Source of the DNA: Hominiventricola filiformis
GTDB lineage: Bacteria; Bacillota; Clostridia; Lachnospirales; Lachnospiraceae
Length of the DNA stretch: 64,000 bases
Reading direction: 5' to 3'
Assembly: GCF_020686965.1 (NCBI RefSeq)
Contig: NZ_JAJEPS010000013.1
Span: 1-64,000 of the forward strand
Positions 31,466-40,380 of the stretch are shown here, one piece after another. Every line of letters begins with the position of its first letter. The stretch's first letter is position 1. The position numbers and the translations under genes are program-made. Under the pieces are notes generated by a model, which ran no database searches, was not told where the DNA came from, and was given only the letters and a program-made list of their open reading frames with translations.

Positions 31466-33026
31466 TTCCAGGTGGCTTACTGGTCAGATCATAGAATACT
31501 CTGTTCACTCCACGTACTTCATTAATAATTCTGCTCATGACACCCTGCAATACTGCAAATGGAATCTCTGCTGCTTCTGCGGTCATGAAGTCAATGGTAT
31601 TGACTGCGCGCAGTGCCACTGCATAGTCATAGGTTCTCTCGTCACCCATAACGCCTACGGAACGCATATTGGTCAGAGCTGCAAAATACTGATTCGGCAG
31701 CCATTTCGGGTTCTCGCCATGCTCTTCCTTATAGGCTGCGGCAGCCTTATCTACTTCATCACGATAAATATAGTCTGCATCCTGTACGATCCGTACTTTC
31801 TCCGCTGTTACTTCGCCGATAATACGAATACCAAGTCCCGGTCCCGGGAATGGCTGACGGAATACCAGCTTCTCCGGAATGCCAAGCTCCAGTCCGGCTT
31901 TGCGGACTTCATCCTTGAACAGATCGCGGAGTGGCTCGATGATCTCCTTAAAGTCTACGAAATCCGGAAGACCGCCTACATTATGATGAGATTTGATCAC
32001 CGCAGATTCTCCGCCAAGACCACTCTCTACCACGTCCGGATAAATAGTTCCCTGTGCCAGGAAGTCAACGGCACCAATCTTCTTTGCTTCTTCCTCAAAG
32101 ATACGAATGAACTCTTCGCCGATGATCTTACGTTTTGCTTCCGGCTCGGTAACACCTGCCAGCTTCTTGTAATATCTCTCCTGTGCATTGACACGGATAA
32201 AGTTCAGGTCGAACTGACCATTCGGTCCGAATACGTTCTCTACCTCATCTCCTTCATCTTTACGAAGAAGACCATGATCTACAAATACACAGGTCAGCTG
32301 TTTTCCAATTGCTCTGGAAAGAAGACCTGCTGCTACGGAAGAATCCACACCACCAGATAAAGCCAACAGTACGCGGCCATCGCCGACTTTCTCACGAATC
32401 TCTTTTACCGTATGTTCTACGAATGCATCCATCTTCCAGTCTCCGGCACATCCGCAGACATTTTTCACGAAGTTATTGATCATCTTCGTGCCTTCTGCTG
32501 TATGGAGTACTTCCGGGTGAAACTGAATTGCATACAGTTTTTCAGCCTCATTTTCAGCAGCCGCTACCGGACAGTCTGCCGTATGAGCAGAAATCTCAAA
32601 TCCCGGAGCAATTTTTGAAATATAATCAAAATGACTCATCCAGCAGATCGTCTTCGGGGATACTCCCTCAAACACCTTGGAGTCCTTTTTGTCAATGATT
32701 ACTTCTGTCTTACCGTATTCTCTTACCTCTGCACGCTCTACTTTTCCGCCAAGTACATGAGACATAAGCTGTGCACCATAGCAGAGACCAAGTACCGGAA
32801 CTCCCAGTTTAAACAGCTCCTCTGTATAAGTCGGTGAATCCGGCTCATAACAACTGTTCGGTCCTCCTGTCAGGATAATTCCCTTCGGATTCATTGCCTT
32901 GATTTTCTCAATATCAGTTCTGTAAGAATAAATCTCACAGTATACATTACACTCTCTGACACGTCTTGCCACAAGCTGGTTGTACTGTCCACCGAAATCG
33001 AGAACGATCACCATTTCTCTGTTCAA
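31449..33026 (-). CDS. guaA: GMP synthase (glutamine-hydrolysing)
   Basis: 525 residues from TTG 33026 (TAGGAGG 9 bases upstream; ATG is four codons further in). It converts XMP to GMP with glutamine and ATP. Glutamine amidotransferase domain, residues 1-190: LTGGPNSCY, catalytic Cys in LGLCYGAQL, His and Glu in QFHPEV. ATP-pyrophosphatase domain: P-loop LSGGVDSSV. C-terminal dimerisation domain: RQPFPGPGLGIRI and ending TSKPPGTIEFE. The final five codons form the attachment site for the islands on its left. Length is as usual. It is downstream of sstT on the same strand, with a 134-bp gap in which I see no purine riboswitch. Confidence 0.97.
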   Translation of the reverse strand: MNREMVIVLDFGGQYNQLVARRVRECNVYCEIYSYRTDIEKIKAMNPKGIILTGGPNSCYEPDSPTYTEELFKLGVPVLGLCYGAQLMSHVLGGKVERAEVREYGKTEVIIDKKDSKVFEGVSPKTICWMSHFDYISKIAPGFEISAHTADCPVAAAENEAEKLYAIQFHPEVLHTAEGTKMINNFVKNVCGCAGDWKMDAFVEHTVKEIREKVGDGRVLLALSGGVDSSVAAGLLSRAIGKQLTCVFVDHGLLRKDEGDEVENVFGPNGQFDLNFIRVNAQERYYKKLAGVTEPEAKRKIIGEEFIRIFEEEAKKIGAVDFLAQGTIYPDVVESGLGGESAVIKSHHNVGGLPDFVDFKEIIEPLRDLFKDEVRKAGLELGIPEKLVFRQPFPGPGLGIRIIGEVTAEKVRIVQDADYIYRDEVDKAAAAYKEEHGENPKWLPNQYFAALTNMRSVGVMGDERTYDYAVALRAVNTIDFMTAEAAEIPFAVLQGVMSRIINEVRGVNRVFYDLTSKPPGTIEFE

Positions 33027-33160
33027 TCCGCTTTTCCTCCTAATTTCTCTCAATTGTCCTTATTATAGATTATGGGATATTTTCTGACAACCCCAAAACC
33101 GAATTTTATCCAATGATCGAAGAAATAAAAATGTCGGATCCCAACGCTTCACAGTGCCAT

Positions 33161-34384
33161 TTAAAAACGGATTTCTTTTCCTTCTTTTCTCCACTGTCTA
33201 AACTCTGCAGATGCAGATAACAGCAGGTCAGATGAGGAATTCAGTGCGGTTTCCACAGAGTCCTGAATGACTCCGATGATAAATCCGACACCAACTACCT
33301 GCATGGCAATATCATTCGGAATACCGAACAGTGAGCATGCCATCGGAATCAGAAGCAGGGAACCGCCTGCCACACCAGATGCTCCGCAGGCAGCCAGGGT
33401 TGCCAGCACACTCAAAATAACTGCACTCGGAATATCCACCGCAATTCCCAGCGTATGTGCAGTTGCCAGTGCCATAACGGTAATCGTAATAGCTGCACCA
33501 TCCATATTGATGGTTGCTCCCAGCGGGATTGTTACGGAGTAAGTATCTTTATCAAGTCCCATCTCCTCGCATGCTTCCATATTAATCGGAATATTTGCTG
33601 CAGAGCTTCTGGTAAAGAATGCCGTGATTGCACTCTTCTTCAGGCATCTGAAAATAAGCGGAAACGGATTCTGACGGATACACCAGAATACCAGAACCGG
33701 ATTGCTGACAAAATAAATAAACAGCATGGAGCCTACCAGTACCAGCAACAGTTTTCCATATTCGGTAAAAATGGAAAGTCCGTTGGTAGATACCGTGTTA
33801 AATACCAGTCCCATAATACCAAGCGGTGCAAAGCTGACGATCCAGGTAACAACTTTTGAAAGGCCATTGGAAATGTCATCGAACATTTTCTTGGTCTCTT
33901 CTTTTGCTCCTCTTAAGCCGATTCCAAACAAAACAGCCCATGCAAGGATACCAATATAATTTGCATTGATAATAGAAGCTACTGGATTACTGACAATGTT
34001 CATCAGCAGGGATTTCATCACTTCTGCGATTCCCTGCGGTGCAGACAGGTCCGTTGCTGCATCTGCCAGAGTCAGGGTTACCGGAAATGCAAAGGATGCA
34101 ATCACCGCAACCAGTGCTGCCAGAAATGTGCTGAACATATACAGAATAATAACGGTTTTAATGACACCTCCGTGGCTTTTTCCGGAGTGGCATAAGGAAC
34201 TGATAATCAGGAAAAATACAAGGAGCGGCGCAACCGCTTTCAATGCTCCAACAAATACATCTCCAAACAATGCGATTCCAGTTGCGGATGGGCATGCCAT
34301 CCCAAGGACAGCACCAAGAACCAGGCCTGCCACGATTCGTTTTACCAGGCTTACACTGGTCCATGCTTCGTAAATCTTCTTCAT
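33161..34384 (-). CDS. sstT: Na+/serine-threonine symporter SstT
   Basis: 407 residues from ATG 34384. Dicarboxylate/amino acid:cation symporter family: start SLVKRIVAGLVLGAVLGM, then FVGALKAVAPLLVFFLIISSL (first re-entrant loop region), FFTRSSAANIPINM, TIPLGATINMDGAAITITV and the closing ACGASGVAGGSLLLIPMA. About eight membrane helices and two hairpins. It imports serine and threonine with sodium. The ribosome site AGAAGAG is weak. The reading frame is open for almost 100 codons upstream, but that part is not conserved in character. Confidence 0.93.
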   Translation of the reverse strand: MKKIYEAWTSVSLVKRIVAGLVLGAVLGMACPSATGIALFGDVFVGALKAVAPLLVFFLIISSLCHSGKSHGGVIKTVIILYMFSTFLAALVAVIASFAFPVTLTLADAATDLSAPQGIAEVMKSLLMNIVSNPVASIINANYIGILAWAVLFGIGLRGAKEETKKMFDDISNGLSKVVTWIVSFAPLGIMGLVFNTVSTNGLSIFTEYGKLLLVLVGSMLFIYFVSNPVLVFWCIRQNPFPLIFRCLKKSAITAFFTRSSAANIPINMEACEEMGLDKDTYSVTIPLGATINMDGAAITITVMALATAHTLGIAVDIPSAVILSVLATLAACGASGVAGGSLLLIPMACSLFGIPNDIAMQVVGVGFIIGVIQDSVETALNSSSDLLLSASAEFRQWRKEGKEIRF

Positions 34385-34532
34385 AACGACTCTTCTTTCT
34401 CTCTTGTATTCCGCTATTTGTTCACGCGGATATTTCAAGTATACACAATAGCGTTTAAAAGTACAAATGTTTTTTTCTCGCGGACAATTCTGTATAAAAT
34501 GTCTTTCTGTAATACTCCTTATTCCCTCTGCA

Positions 34533-34567
34533 TAAATTGTAAAAACAGTTAAATCCGGGGGTTTTCT
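34533..34567 (+). promoter_or_regulatory. Possible sigma-E-type promoter region of spoIIID
   Basis: GTAATAC and, 15 bases later, CATAAATT (about 34510-34540) resemble the mother-cell sigma-E consensus. This fits known control of spoIIID in Bacillus and Clostridia, but the match is imperfect. GGGGG just upstream of the TTG start is the ribosome site. Confidence 0.3.
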
Positions 34568-34822
34568 TTGAAAGAATATATTGAAGAGCGAGCTGTGGCC
34601 ATCGCCAATTATATTATTGCCAACAATGCCACTGTACGGCAGACTGCCCAGAATTTCGGAGTGAGCAAATCCACGGTTCACAAAGACTGCGTGGAACGTA
34701 TGAACGAAATCAATGCCTCGCTGGCCGCTGAAGTCCGTAAAGTGCTGGACATCAACAAATCAGAACGCCATATTCGAGGCGGACTTGCTACAAGGAAAAA
34801 ATATCTTCAAAAAAAGTATTGA
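34568..34822 (+). CDS. spoIIID: Sporulation transcription factor SpoIIID
   Basis: 84 residues starting at TTG 34568. MKEYIEERAVAIANYIIANNATVRQTAQNFGVSKSTVHKDCVERM is the well-known SpoIIID start with its HTH (helices RQTAQNFG and KSTVHKDCVERM). The basic C-terminal KSERHIRGGLATRKKYL region makes minor-groove contacts. It acts in the mother cell, switching genes on or off after sigma-E. It indicates a spore-forming organism. Two tRNA genes follow on the same strand. Confidence 0.96.
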   Translation: MKEYIEERAVAIANYIIANNATVRQTAQNFGVSKSTVHKDCVERMNEINASLAAEVRKVLDINKSERHIRGGLATRKKYLQKKY

Positions 34823-34889
34823 CATTTTTATAGAAATAGCTATATAATATACAAGCAGTCTTGATTGAGCACATTGAGATTGCTTGCAT

Positions 34890-34962
34890 GGGGTCTTAGC
34901 TCAGCTGGGAGAGCATCTGCCTTACAAGCAGAGGGTCATAGGTTCGAGCCCTATAGGCCCCA
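34890..34962 (+). tRNA. tRNA-Val (TAC)
   Basis: 73 nt. Acceptor GGGGTCT pairs with AGGCCCC; D-loop AGCTCAGCTGGGAGAGC; anticodon loop CTTACAA with TAC at 34923-34925; T-arm GGTTCGAGCC. CCA is not encoded. Confidence 0.96.
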
Positions 34963-34982
34963 TCATTTATGCAATTTCATAT

Positions 34983-35056
34983 GGCGAGATAGCTCAGTTG
35001 GCTAGAGCACACGGTTCATACCCGTGGTGTCGAGGGTTCGAATCCCCCTCTCGCTA
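34983..35056 (+). tRNA. tRNA-Met (CAT), elongator type
   Basis: 74 nt. Acceptor GGCGAGA pairs with TCTCGCT; D-loop AGCTCAGTTGGCTAGAGC; anticodon loop TTCATAC; T-arm GGTTCGAATCC. It lacks the initiator features (three G-C pairs in the anticodon stem and an unpaired first base). Confidence 0.94.
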
Positions 35057-35061
35057 CTAAG

Positions 35062-35090
35062 AAGACCGAAAGCAGTTTGCTTCCGGTCTT
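35062..35090 (+). terminator. Terminator after the tRNA pair
   Basis: AAGACCG...CGGTCTT hairpin followed by TTTTT, directly after tRNA-Met. It also separates the tRNAs from the convergent transglutaminase-like gene. Confidence 0.85.
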
Positions 35091-35108
35091 TTTCGTTTCT
35101 CTAAGTAT

Positions 35109-36485
35109 TTAAAGGTCACTGCATTCCAGCACTTCTTTTTTCCTTATAAATTCACTGTACTGAAGTCCCCTGCCATCAAGCTCCATCTCTCCCACCTGAT
35201 TGTCATAAGGATCTGCCCTCCAGCCATCCTTAGATACATCAAAATCTGCCTGAAATTCCGTGTTGGCCGTCATCCGGTAAGGATCCAGATTTCCAAAATA
35301 ATGAACTCTGCGTTTTTCATCTCCGCGCTGTGCTGCGTCTCCTCCATAGGAAACATCTGCATAAAGCCAGCCGTAAGGTTCCACATAAAATCTTGCCCAG
35401 TCATGGGCACCGCAAAAGCCCGGCTCGGCTGCCCAGCCGCTCTCCCATTTTGCCGGAATGCCGGCACACCGGCACAGGGTAATAAATAACAGCGTCTGTA
35501 CGCCACAGTCTCCAGTCAGATTTCTGGCACAGTTTTCCGCAATGGATTCCTGGCTGAAATAGGCTGGCATAAAGGAATACCGAACTTTCATTGTCACAAA
35601 ATCATAAAACCGTCTTGCTTTTTCAAGAGGCGTCTCTGCACCATCTCCAAGCGTCCGCATCAATTCACGAATATAGGGCGTAAACAGAATATGTGGTGCC
35701 TGTTCCCGAAGCCATTGTTTTTCTGACTCCGGTACGAAAACAGACGTTTTTTCCGGATTTGCGAACAATTCTTTATAAACTGCTGTTCTTATATAGGAAA
35801 ATTCTACTTCAAAGGGGTGATTTTTCTCCATAGTTTCTTCCCAGAATACCACTCTTTGCGGTGCATTTTCAGGAGAAATATACATGGGAACCGGTGTCAC
35901 TTTTTCAATACGAATTTCCGTCTGGGAATCGCAGGCACAGGGAATGGGAAGATAAGCCCGCACTACCGCTCCTTTTCGAAAACCCTCATCCTTTAACTGC
36001 ACTGAGGATCTGCAGTAAAAACGTTTTTCTGCTTTTCCATCCCGGTGCATAGCCTCTATCGCTTCCTGAAAATACCGTCCATTTCGAGGAGCGGTCTCTT
36101 TTCCGGCCCGTCCGGCCATCTCCGGATCGGTCCTGCATAGATTTTCAAAGAACCGGTCAAAATACCGCTTTTCTCCATTCTGATAGATCCAGCGGATCCG
36201 AAACTTCCGTTCCAGCTGATCAAATTCTTCCTCCGAAAAATCAGGAACTTCTTTCCTGGCAACGGCAAGGGCTTCCTCTCTGGTATATGGAAAATCAGAA
36301 GGAAGACGCCGGAGCATCTCCGCTTCTGTCGTAAGACAATGTCTCATGGCATCCGGGAGGTCCGGCGTTAAAAGATAACTTTCCATATCCTGCAGGGCGC
36401 CCTCAAAATCACCGAATAATTTCTTCCGATTAATTCTTTCCGGCAGCCCCATCTGCAGATACTGAAATGTATGATTAATATTCAT
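35109..36485 (-). CDS. Transglutaminase-like domain protein
   Basis: 458 residues, no signal peptide. The N-terminal 280 residues are unassigned and mixed. The transglutaminase-like core is at about 290-400: LTGDCGVQTLLFITLCRCAGIPAKW (catalytic Cys), CGAHDWARFYVE (His) and YADVSYG (Asp). This triad marks papain-like cysteine peptidases or transglutaminases of the bacterial cytosol. It is the last gene of a run with a dipeptidase, a dipeptide epimerase and a DUF819 permease. By analogy with ykfABC of Bacillus it may cleave peptides derived from the cell wall. Substrate is inference. Confidence 0.8.
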   Translation of the reverse strand: MNINHTFQYLQMGLPERINRKKLFGDFEGALQDMESYLLTPDLPDAMRHCLTTEAEMLRRLPSDFPYTREEALAVARKEVPDFSEEEFDQLERKFRIRWIYQNGEKRYFDRFFENLCRTDPEMAGRAGKETAPRNGRYFQEAIEAMHRDGKAEKRFYCRSSVQLKDEGFRKGAVVRAYLPIPCACDSQTEIRIEKVTPVPMYISPENAPQRVVFWEETMEKNHPFEVEFSYIRTAVYKELFANPEKTSVFVPESEKQWLREQAPHILFTPYIRELMRTLGDGAETPLEKARRFYDFVTMKVRYSFMPAYFSQESIAENCARNLTGDCGVQTLLFITLCRCAGIPAKWESGWAAEPGFCGAHDWARFYVEPYGWLYADVSYGGDAAQRGDEKRRVHYFGNLDPYRMTANTEFQADFDVSKDGWRADPYDNQVGEMELDGRGLQYSEFIRKKEVLECSDL

Positions 36486-36503
36486 TCGTCTTCCTCACAT
36501 ATC

Positions 36504-37685
36504 TTATACAAAGAGATGTAAAATAGCTCCCATTCCAAGTCCGAAGAAGTTTCCGAGAGCAGCTCCCAGCACTCCCATCAGAACTCCGATACCTGCATAA
36601 GACTCATGATATGCACACGCAATGATCGGTGCAGATGCAGATCCACCAATGTTTGCAACAGATGCGGTGGAGCACATGCAGAGATCCCAGTGGAATACTT
36701 TAGAGAGCAGGAACATAAGCACTACATGAACGATCAGTACAAAAATACCAAATACCACCCACATCGGAGCGGATACCAGATCAGTAAGTGTTGCAACAGA
36801 TGCCAGCAGGGATACGACTGCATACAGGTAAACGTTGGAAAGTTCCTCCACTGCCGGAAGTTTTCCAAGCGGTGTCATAGCACAGATCAGACCAAGTACG
36901 GTTACAAATACAGTTGTACAGGTTCCTTTATCAAACATCGCAAGTCCTGCACCGGAAAGACCGCCCTGCATGGCTGCGCCAACCCACTGTGCCAGTGCGG
37001 AGACTGCCAGGGAAATACCGATAAGGAAAATCCAGTCTGCATAGGATGCATGCTGTTTTTCTTTTGCGACTTCCGCATTGGCAGCCTCTGCCACTGCTTT
37101 CAGTTTGGAAGTATCCGCCTTAACTGCATTATCCCATTTGTTGGAGTAACGAACCATCAGAAGAAGAAGGGCAATCCACAAAGAATAGCACACCGTATCC
37201 AGTGCCAGCGCACATCCGTAAGCACCTGCATCAACCGGCAGTGCATCCTGCATAGCAGCCATGTTGGCACTTCCGCCTACCCAGGAAGCATAGAGCGCTG
37301 CGGTAGCACCCCAGGTATCTGCACCGAGGAATCCTTTGAAAATCGGATAGCCGATGATAAATCCAATACCGATGGTAAAGGAGCATCCCAGGAAGATAGC
37401 AATCATACGGCCGGACAGTTTTGCCAGCTTGCGGAAATCGCAACGAAGCAGCATAACAAAGATCATGGCATAAAGAATGTTGTTCTTTAATGCACTGTAA
37501 GCAGCGCTGCATGCATCGGAGCTGTAAAGTCCTGCAGTACAGAAAATCATGTTCAGCACATAGATCCATACCAGAGGCGGAACTACATTAAATACTTTCC
37601 ATTTTGCATATTTCTGAAGAGCCAGAAGACCGCCTGCGATAAACATCAGGACTGCCAGATAGGTAAAACCATTTGTAATAACCAT
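36504..37685 (-). CDS. DUF819 family membrane protein
   Basis: 393 residues, about 10-11 membrane helices. Features of the DUF819 (YjcL-like) family: YSSDACSAAYSALKNNILYAMIFVMLLRCD near the start, GADTWGATAALYASWVGGSANMAAMQDALP in the middle, and MCSTASVANIGGSASAPIIACAYHESYAGIGVLMGVLGAALGNFFGL at the end. The glycine/serine-rich repeats suggest a transporter with two inverted halves. Such permeases commonly neighbour dipeptide epimerases, suggesting they import or export amino acids or dipeptides from murein breakdown. The gene sits 27 bp after the epimerase. Confidence 0.85.
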   Translation of the reverse strand: MVITNGFTYLAVLMFIAGGLLALQKYAKWKVFNVVPPLVWIYVLNMIFCTAGLYSSDACSAAYSALKNNILYAMIFVMLLRCDFRKLAKLSGRMIAIFLGCSFTIGIGFIIGYPIFKGFLGADTWGATAALYASWVGGSANMAAMQDALPVDAGAYGCALALDTVCYSLWIALLLLMVRYSNKWDNAVKADTSKLKAVAEAANAEVAKEKQHASYADWIFLIGISLAVSALAQWVGAAMQGGLSGAGLAMFDKGTCTTVFVTVLGLICAMTPLGKLPAVEELSNVYLYAVVSLLASVATLTDLVSAPMWVVFGIFVLIVHVVLMFLLSKVFHWDLCMCSTASVANIGGSASAPIIACAYHESYAGIGVLMGVLGAALGNFFGLGMGAILHLFV

Positions 37686-37712
37686 AACATTTCCCCCTTT
37701 TATTATGTTGGT

Positions 37713-38807
37713 TTACAGATACTGAATCTTGCCCGGTTCAATTCCCTTGATGCCAAGTCCCGGTTCATCGGATACGGTAATATTTTTCTCATTAAATACT
37801 GCACCGCCGATAATCGGGTCTTCGCTGCAGAGCACCGGACCGTCCAGATCGATTTTGGTAATAATTTTCTTCGCACAGGCCAGTTCCACTGCTGCGTTGA
37901 CAGAAATCTTTGCTTCCAGCATGCAGCCCAGCATGCACTCTACGCCATAAACTTCAGCCGCGGACACAATCTTCAGTGCATTGTAAAGACCGCCGCATTT
38001 CATCAATTTAATATTGACCAGATCTGCCGCACGCATCTGCATGATCTTTACCGCATCCTCCGGCGAGAAGACACTCTCATCTGCCAGTACCGGAACATAA
38101 CTGTTCTCCGTTACATATTTCAGGCCTTCCAGATCATGAGCTTTTACCGGCTGCTCTACCAGCTCAATCTGAAGACCTTTCTCCTGCATGCCATTCAGAA
38201 TGCGGACTGCCTCTTTTGGCTCCCACGCTGTGTTGGCATCAATTCGGATGCAGACATCATCACCGACTGCTTTTCTGACTGCTGCCAGACGGTCGATATC
38301 CAGCTTCGGGTTCACACCGACTTTGATTTTCAGGCAGTCATAACCGCGCTGAATCGCATTGATGGCATCGGCTGCCATGGTTTCCGGATCATTGACACTG
38401 ATGGTGATATCGGTCACAATATTCTTTCTTGCGCCGCCCATAAGTTTATACACCGGAATCTTATACAGCTGTCCATACAGATCCCACAGTGCAATGTCCA
38501 CAGCCGCTTTGGCGGAACTGTTTTTTACCACACATTTCTGTACTTTCTGCAGTACATCCTCAAAATCATCCACATCCATACCGATAATACTTTTTGCAAT
38601 GTGATCCTGGATAGCTCCGATAATAGCCCCTGTCGTATCTCCGGTAATGGCTCCCGTAGGCGGTGCCTCGCCATATCCGGTGTGTCCCGTGTCCGTGTGG
38701 ATCTCAACAACGACGTCCTCCACACTGTCGACACTTCGCAGGGCAGTTTTAAAAGGAACCCGTAACGGGACTGATATCTTACCCAGACGAACTTCTGTAA
38801 TCTTCAT
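37713..38807 (-). CDS. Dipeptide epimerase (L-Ala-D/L-Glu-type), enolase superfamily
   Basis: 364 residues. Capping domain 1-120, then the TIM barrel with catalytic KIK (CLKIKVG, about 162-167), metal ligands D (RIDANTAW), E (VEQPV) and D (LADESVF), and the second-side lysine in NIKLMKCGG. The metal ligands and KxK plus opposite Lys are those of muconate-lactonizing-like dipeptide epimerases (YkfB, YcjG). It would turn L-Ala-D-Glu from murein into L-Ala-L-Glu, which ordinary dipeptidases cleave; the PepV-like peptidase is encoded just upstream. Confidence 0.9.
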   Translation of the reverse strand: MKITEVRLGKISVPLRVPFKTALRSVDSVEDVVVEIHTDTGHTGYGEAPPTGAITGDTTGAIIGAIQDHIAKSIIGMDVDDFEDVLQKVQKCVVKNSSAKAAVDIALWDLYGQLYKIPVYKLMGGARKNIVTDITISVNDPETMAADAINAIQRGYDCLKIKVGVNPKLDIDRLAAVRKAVGDDVCIRIDANTAWEPKEAVRILNGMQEKGLQIELVEQPVKAHDLEGLKYVTENSYVPVLADESVFSPEDAVKIMQMRAADLVNIKLMKCGGLYNALKIVSAAEVYGVECMLGCMLEAKISVNAAVELACAKKIITKIDLDGPVLCSEDPIIGGAVFNEKNITVSDEPGLGIKGIEPGKIQYL

Positions 38808-38861
38808 GTCTCTTCCTCTCCATTCTCTATATTGATCTTTCGCTGCTGCAAAAGGATCTCT

Positions 38862-40232
38862 CTATTTTGCCAGCCGGTACATGGCCTCCGCAATGATCTG
38901 TGCATTTTTCATGAGCTTCTCCACTTCGATAAACTCATCCGGCTTATGTTCCCGGACTTCATCCCCCGGAAAGATCGGGCCGAACGCTACGATATTGGGA
39001 ATTGCCTTCGCATAAGTACCGCCGCCGATGGACTTTGGTATGGGTTCAAGTCCCGTATGATCTGCATATACCCCCAGCAGTGTCTGAACCAGTTCGCTTT
39101 CTTCCGGCACATACAAACTCTTCTTATGCCGCTCCCCGGTCTTTGTAAATCCGGCATCCGCAAATGCCTGCTCCAGAATTTGGGCACAGTCCTCATAAGA
39201 TTTGGTCACCGGATACCGGTAATTAATCTCCAGTGCCGCGCTGTGGTCATCCCCTTCCAGCGTCCCCAGATTCAGGGACAAATTTCCGGAAATCTCATCG
39301 GCCATCTCAATACCAAGAGAAGTTCCCTTTGTCTCCAATCCAATCTTTTCTTCCAGGAACCGCACCCACCGATCTGCTTCTTCAGAAAGCGGCAGCTCAC
39401 ACAGCGCTTCCAGCAATAATCCGATGGCATTCACGCCCAGCTCTGGTGTTGCGCCGTGCGCGCTAAGTCCGGCTGCGGTGATCTGAACACCCTCCTCCGT
39501 CTTCTCATACTGAATCCGGTCATCCGACTTCTTTAATAAAGAAGCAGCCAGTTCTGCCGGGCAGACAACTTTTGCCTTTGCCTCCGCAGGTACGACATTC
39601 GGTGCCGAACCTCCGTGAATCTCCAGAATTCGGACATCTCCATCCTGTGTGTAATTTCTGGAAAAGTTCACATTGATCAGACCCTTTTCCCCGTTAATCA
39701 CCGGGTACTCACCGTCCGGCGTAAATCCCATAACCGGAATCTCACCGCCGTGGCTTCGGTAATATTTCATATCGTTGGAACCGGTCTCCTCATTAGTTCC
39801 GAACAGAAGACGAATTCTTCTTCGAATAGGAAACCCGCTGTCCCGGAGCGCCGCCAGCGCATACAGTGCGGCAATGGTTGGTCCTTTATCATCCATGGCT
39901 CCCCGGCCAAAGACTTTTCCGTCACGAATCTCACCACCAAAAGGATCAAAACTCCATCCGTCCCCTTCCGGCACCACATCCAGATGTCCCAGAACGGCTA
40001 CCATCTCTTCTCCTTCGCCATACTCGCACCAGCCCATCTGATGATCCAAATCTATGGTTGCAAAGCCAAGTGCTTCCGCCGTTTTCAGTGCATGATCCAG
40101 ACAGTCCTGCACTCCTTTTCCATATGGATACTGCTCGGATGCTTCTCCCTGTACGCTTCGGATCCGGATGCTTTCCTGAAGGCTTTTCAGCAGCTGTTCT
40201 TCATACCCTTTCACTGCTTCCTGTAATTCCAT
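38862..40232 (-). CDS. pepV: M20 dipeptidase, PepV-like
   Basis: 456 residues from ATG 40232 (GGAGG 4 bases upstream). Zinc-peptidase motifs: LGHLDVVPEGDGW (metal His and Asp), FGRGAMDDKGP (bridging Asp), GTNEETGSND (catalytic Glu pair), DGEYPV and, at the end, PGDEVREHKPDEF (metal His). The lid domain in between (180-380) is typical of PepV. It cleaves dipeptides with an unblocked N-terminus, releasing amino acids. It is first in the operon with the epimerase, DUF819 permease and transglutaminase-like gene, and divergent from the AGCS symporter. Confidence 0.92.
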   Translation of the reverse strand: MELQEAVKGYEEQLLKSLQESIRIRSVQGEASEQYPYGKGVQDCLDHALKTAEALGFATIDLDHQMGWCEYGEGEEMVAVLGHLDVVPEGDGWSFDPFGGEIRDGKVFGRGAMDDKGPTIAALYALAALRDSGFPIRRRIRLLFGTNEETGSNDMKYYRSHGGEIPVMGFTPDGEYPVINGEKGLINVNFSRNYTQDGDVRILEIHGGSAPNVVPAEAKAKVVCPAELAASLLKKSDDRIQYEKTEEGVQITAAGLSAHGATPELGVNAIGLLLEALCELPLSEEADRWVRFLEEKIGLETKGTSLGIEMADEISGNLSLNLGTLEGDDHSAALEINYRYPVTKSYEDCAQILEQAFADAGFTKTGERHKKSLYVPEESELVQTLLGVYADHTGLEPIPKSIGGGTYAKAIPNIVAFGPIFPGDEVREHKPDEFIEVEKLMKNAQIIAEAMYRLAK

Positions 40233-40380
40233 CCTCCGTCCTCCCGTGTTTCCTTGTATTCTTGTATACAAGTTATACCAGAAATTTTATGCTTTTTTTA
40301 TACTTTCGTCAACCTATACTTTCACTTTTTCATATTCTGTGATATGATTGTGAATATTTACGAAAGAAAGGACTGTTTTT

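Noticed and set aside
31404..32360. Long plus-strand reading frame (318 codons) opposite guaA
   Set aside because: It lies wholly within and beyond the 3' part of guaA on the other strand, has no family resemblance and its composition is that of a reverse complement of a conserved gene.
33027..33160. Guanine/PRPP-type riboswitch upstream of guaA
   Set aside because: The 134-bp gap shows no purine-aptamer core and is short and AT-rich.
34890..35056. tRNA genes as the integration target of the islands
   Set aside because: Both tRNAs are flanked by core genes, and no duplicated tRNA 3' end is seen near the islands; the repeated core matches the guaA end instead.
36606..37490. 294-codon plus-strand frame opposite the DUF819 gene
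   Set aside because: Shadow of a membrane-protein gene; Cys/His/Gln-rich composition and no ribosome site.
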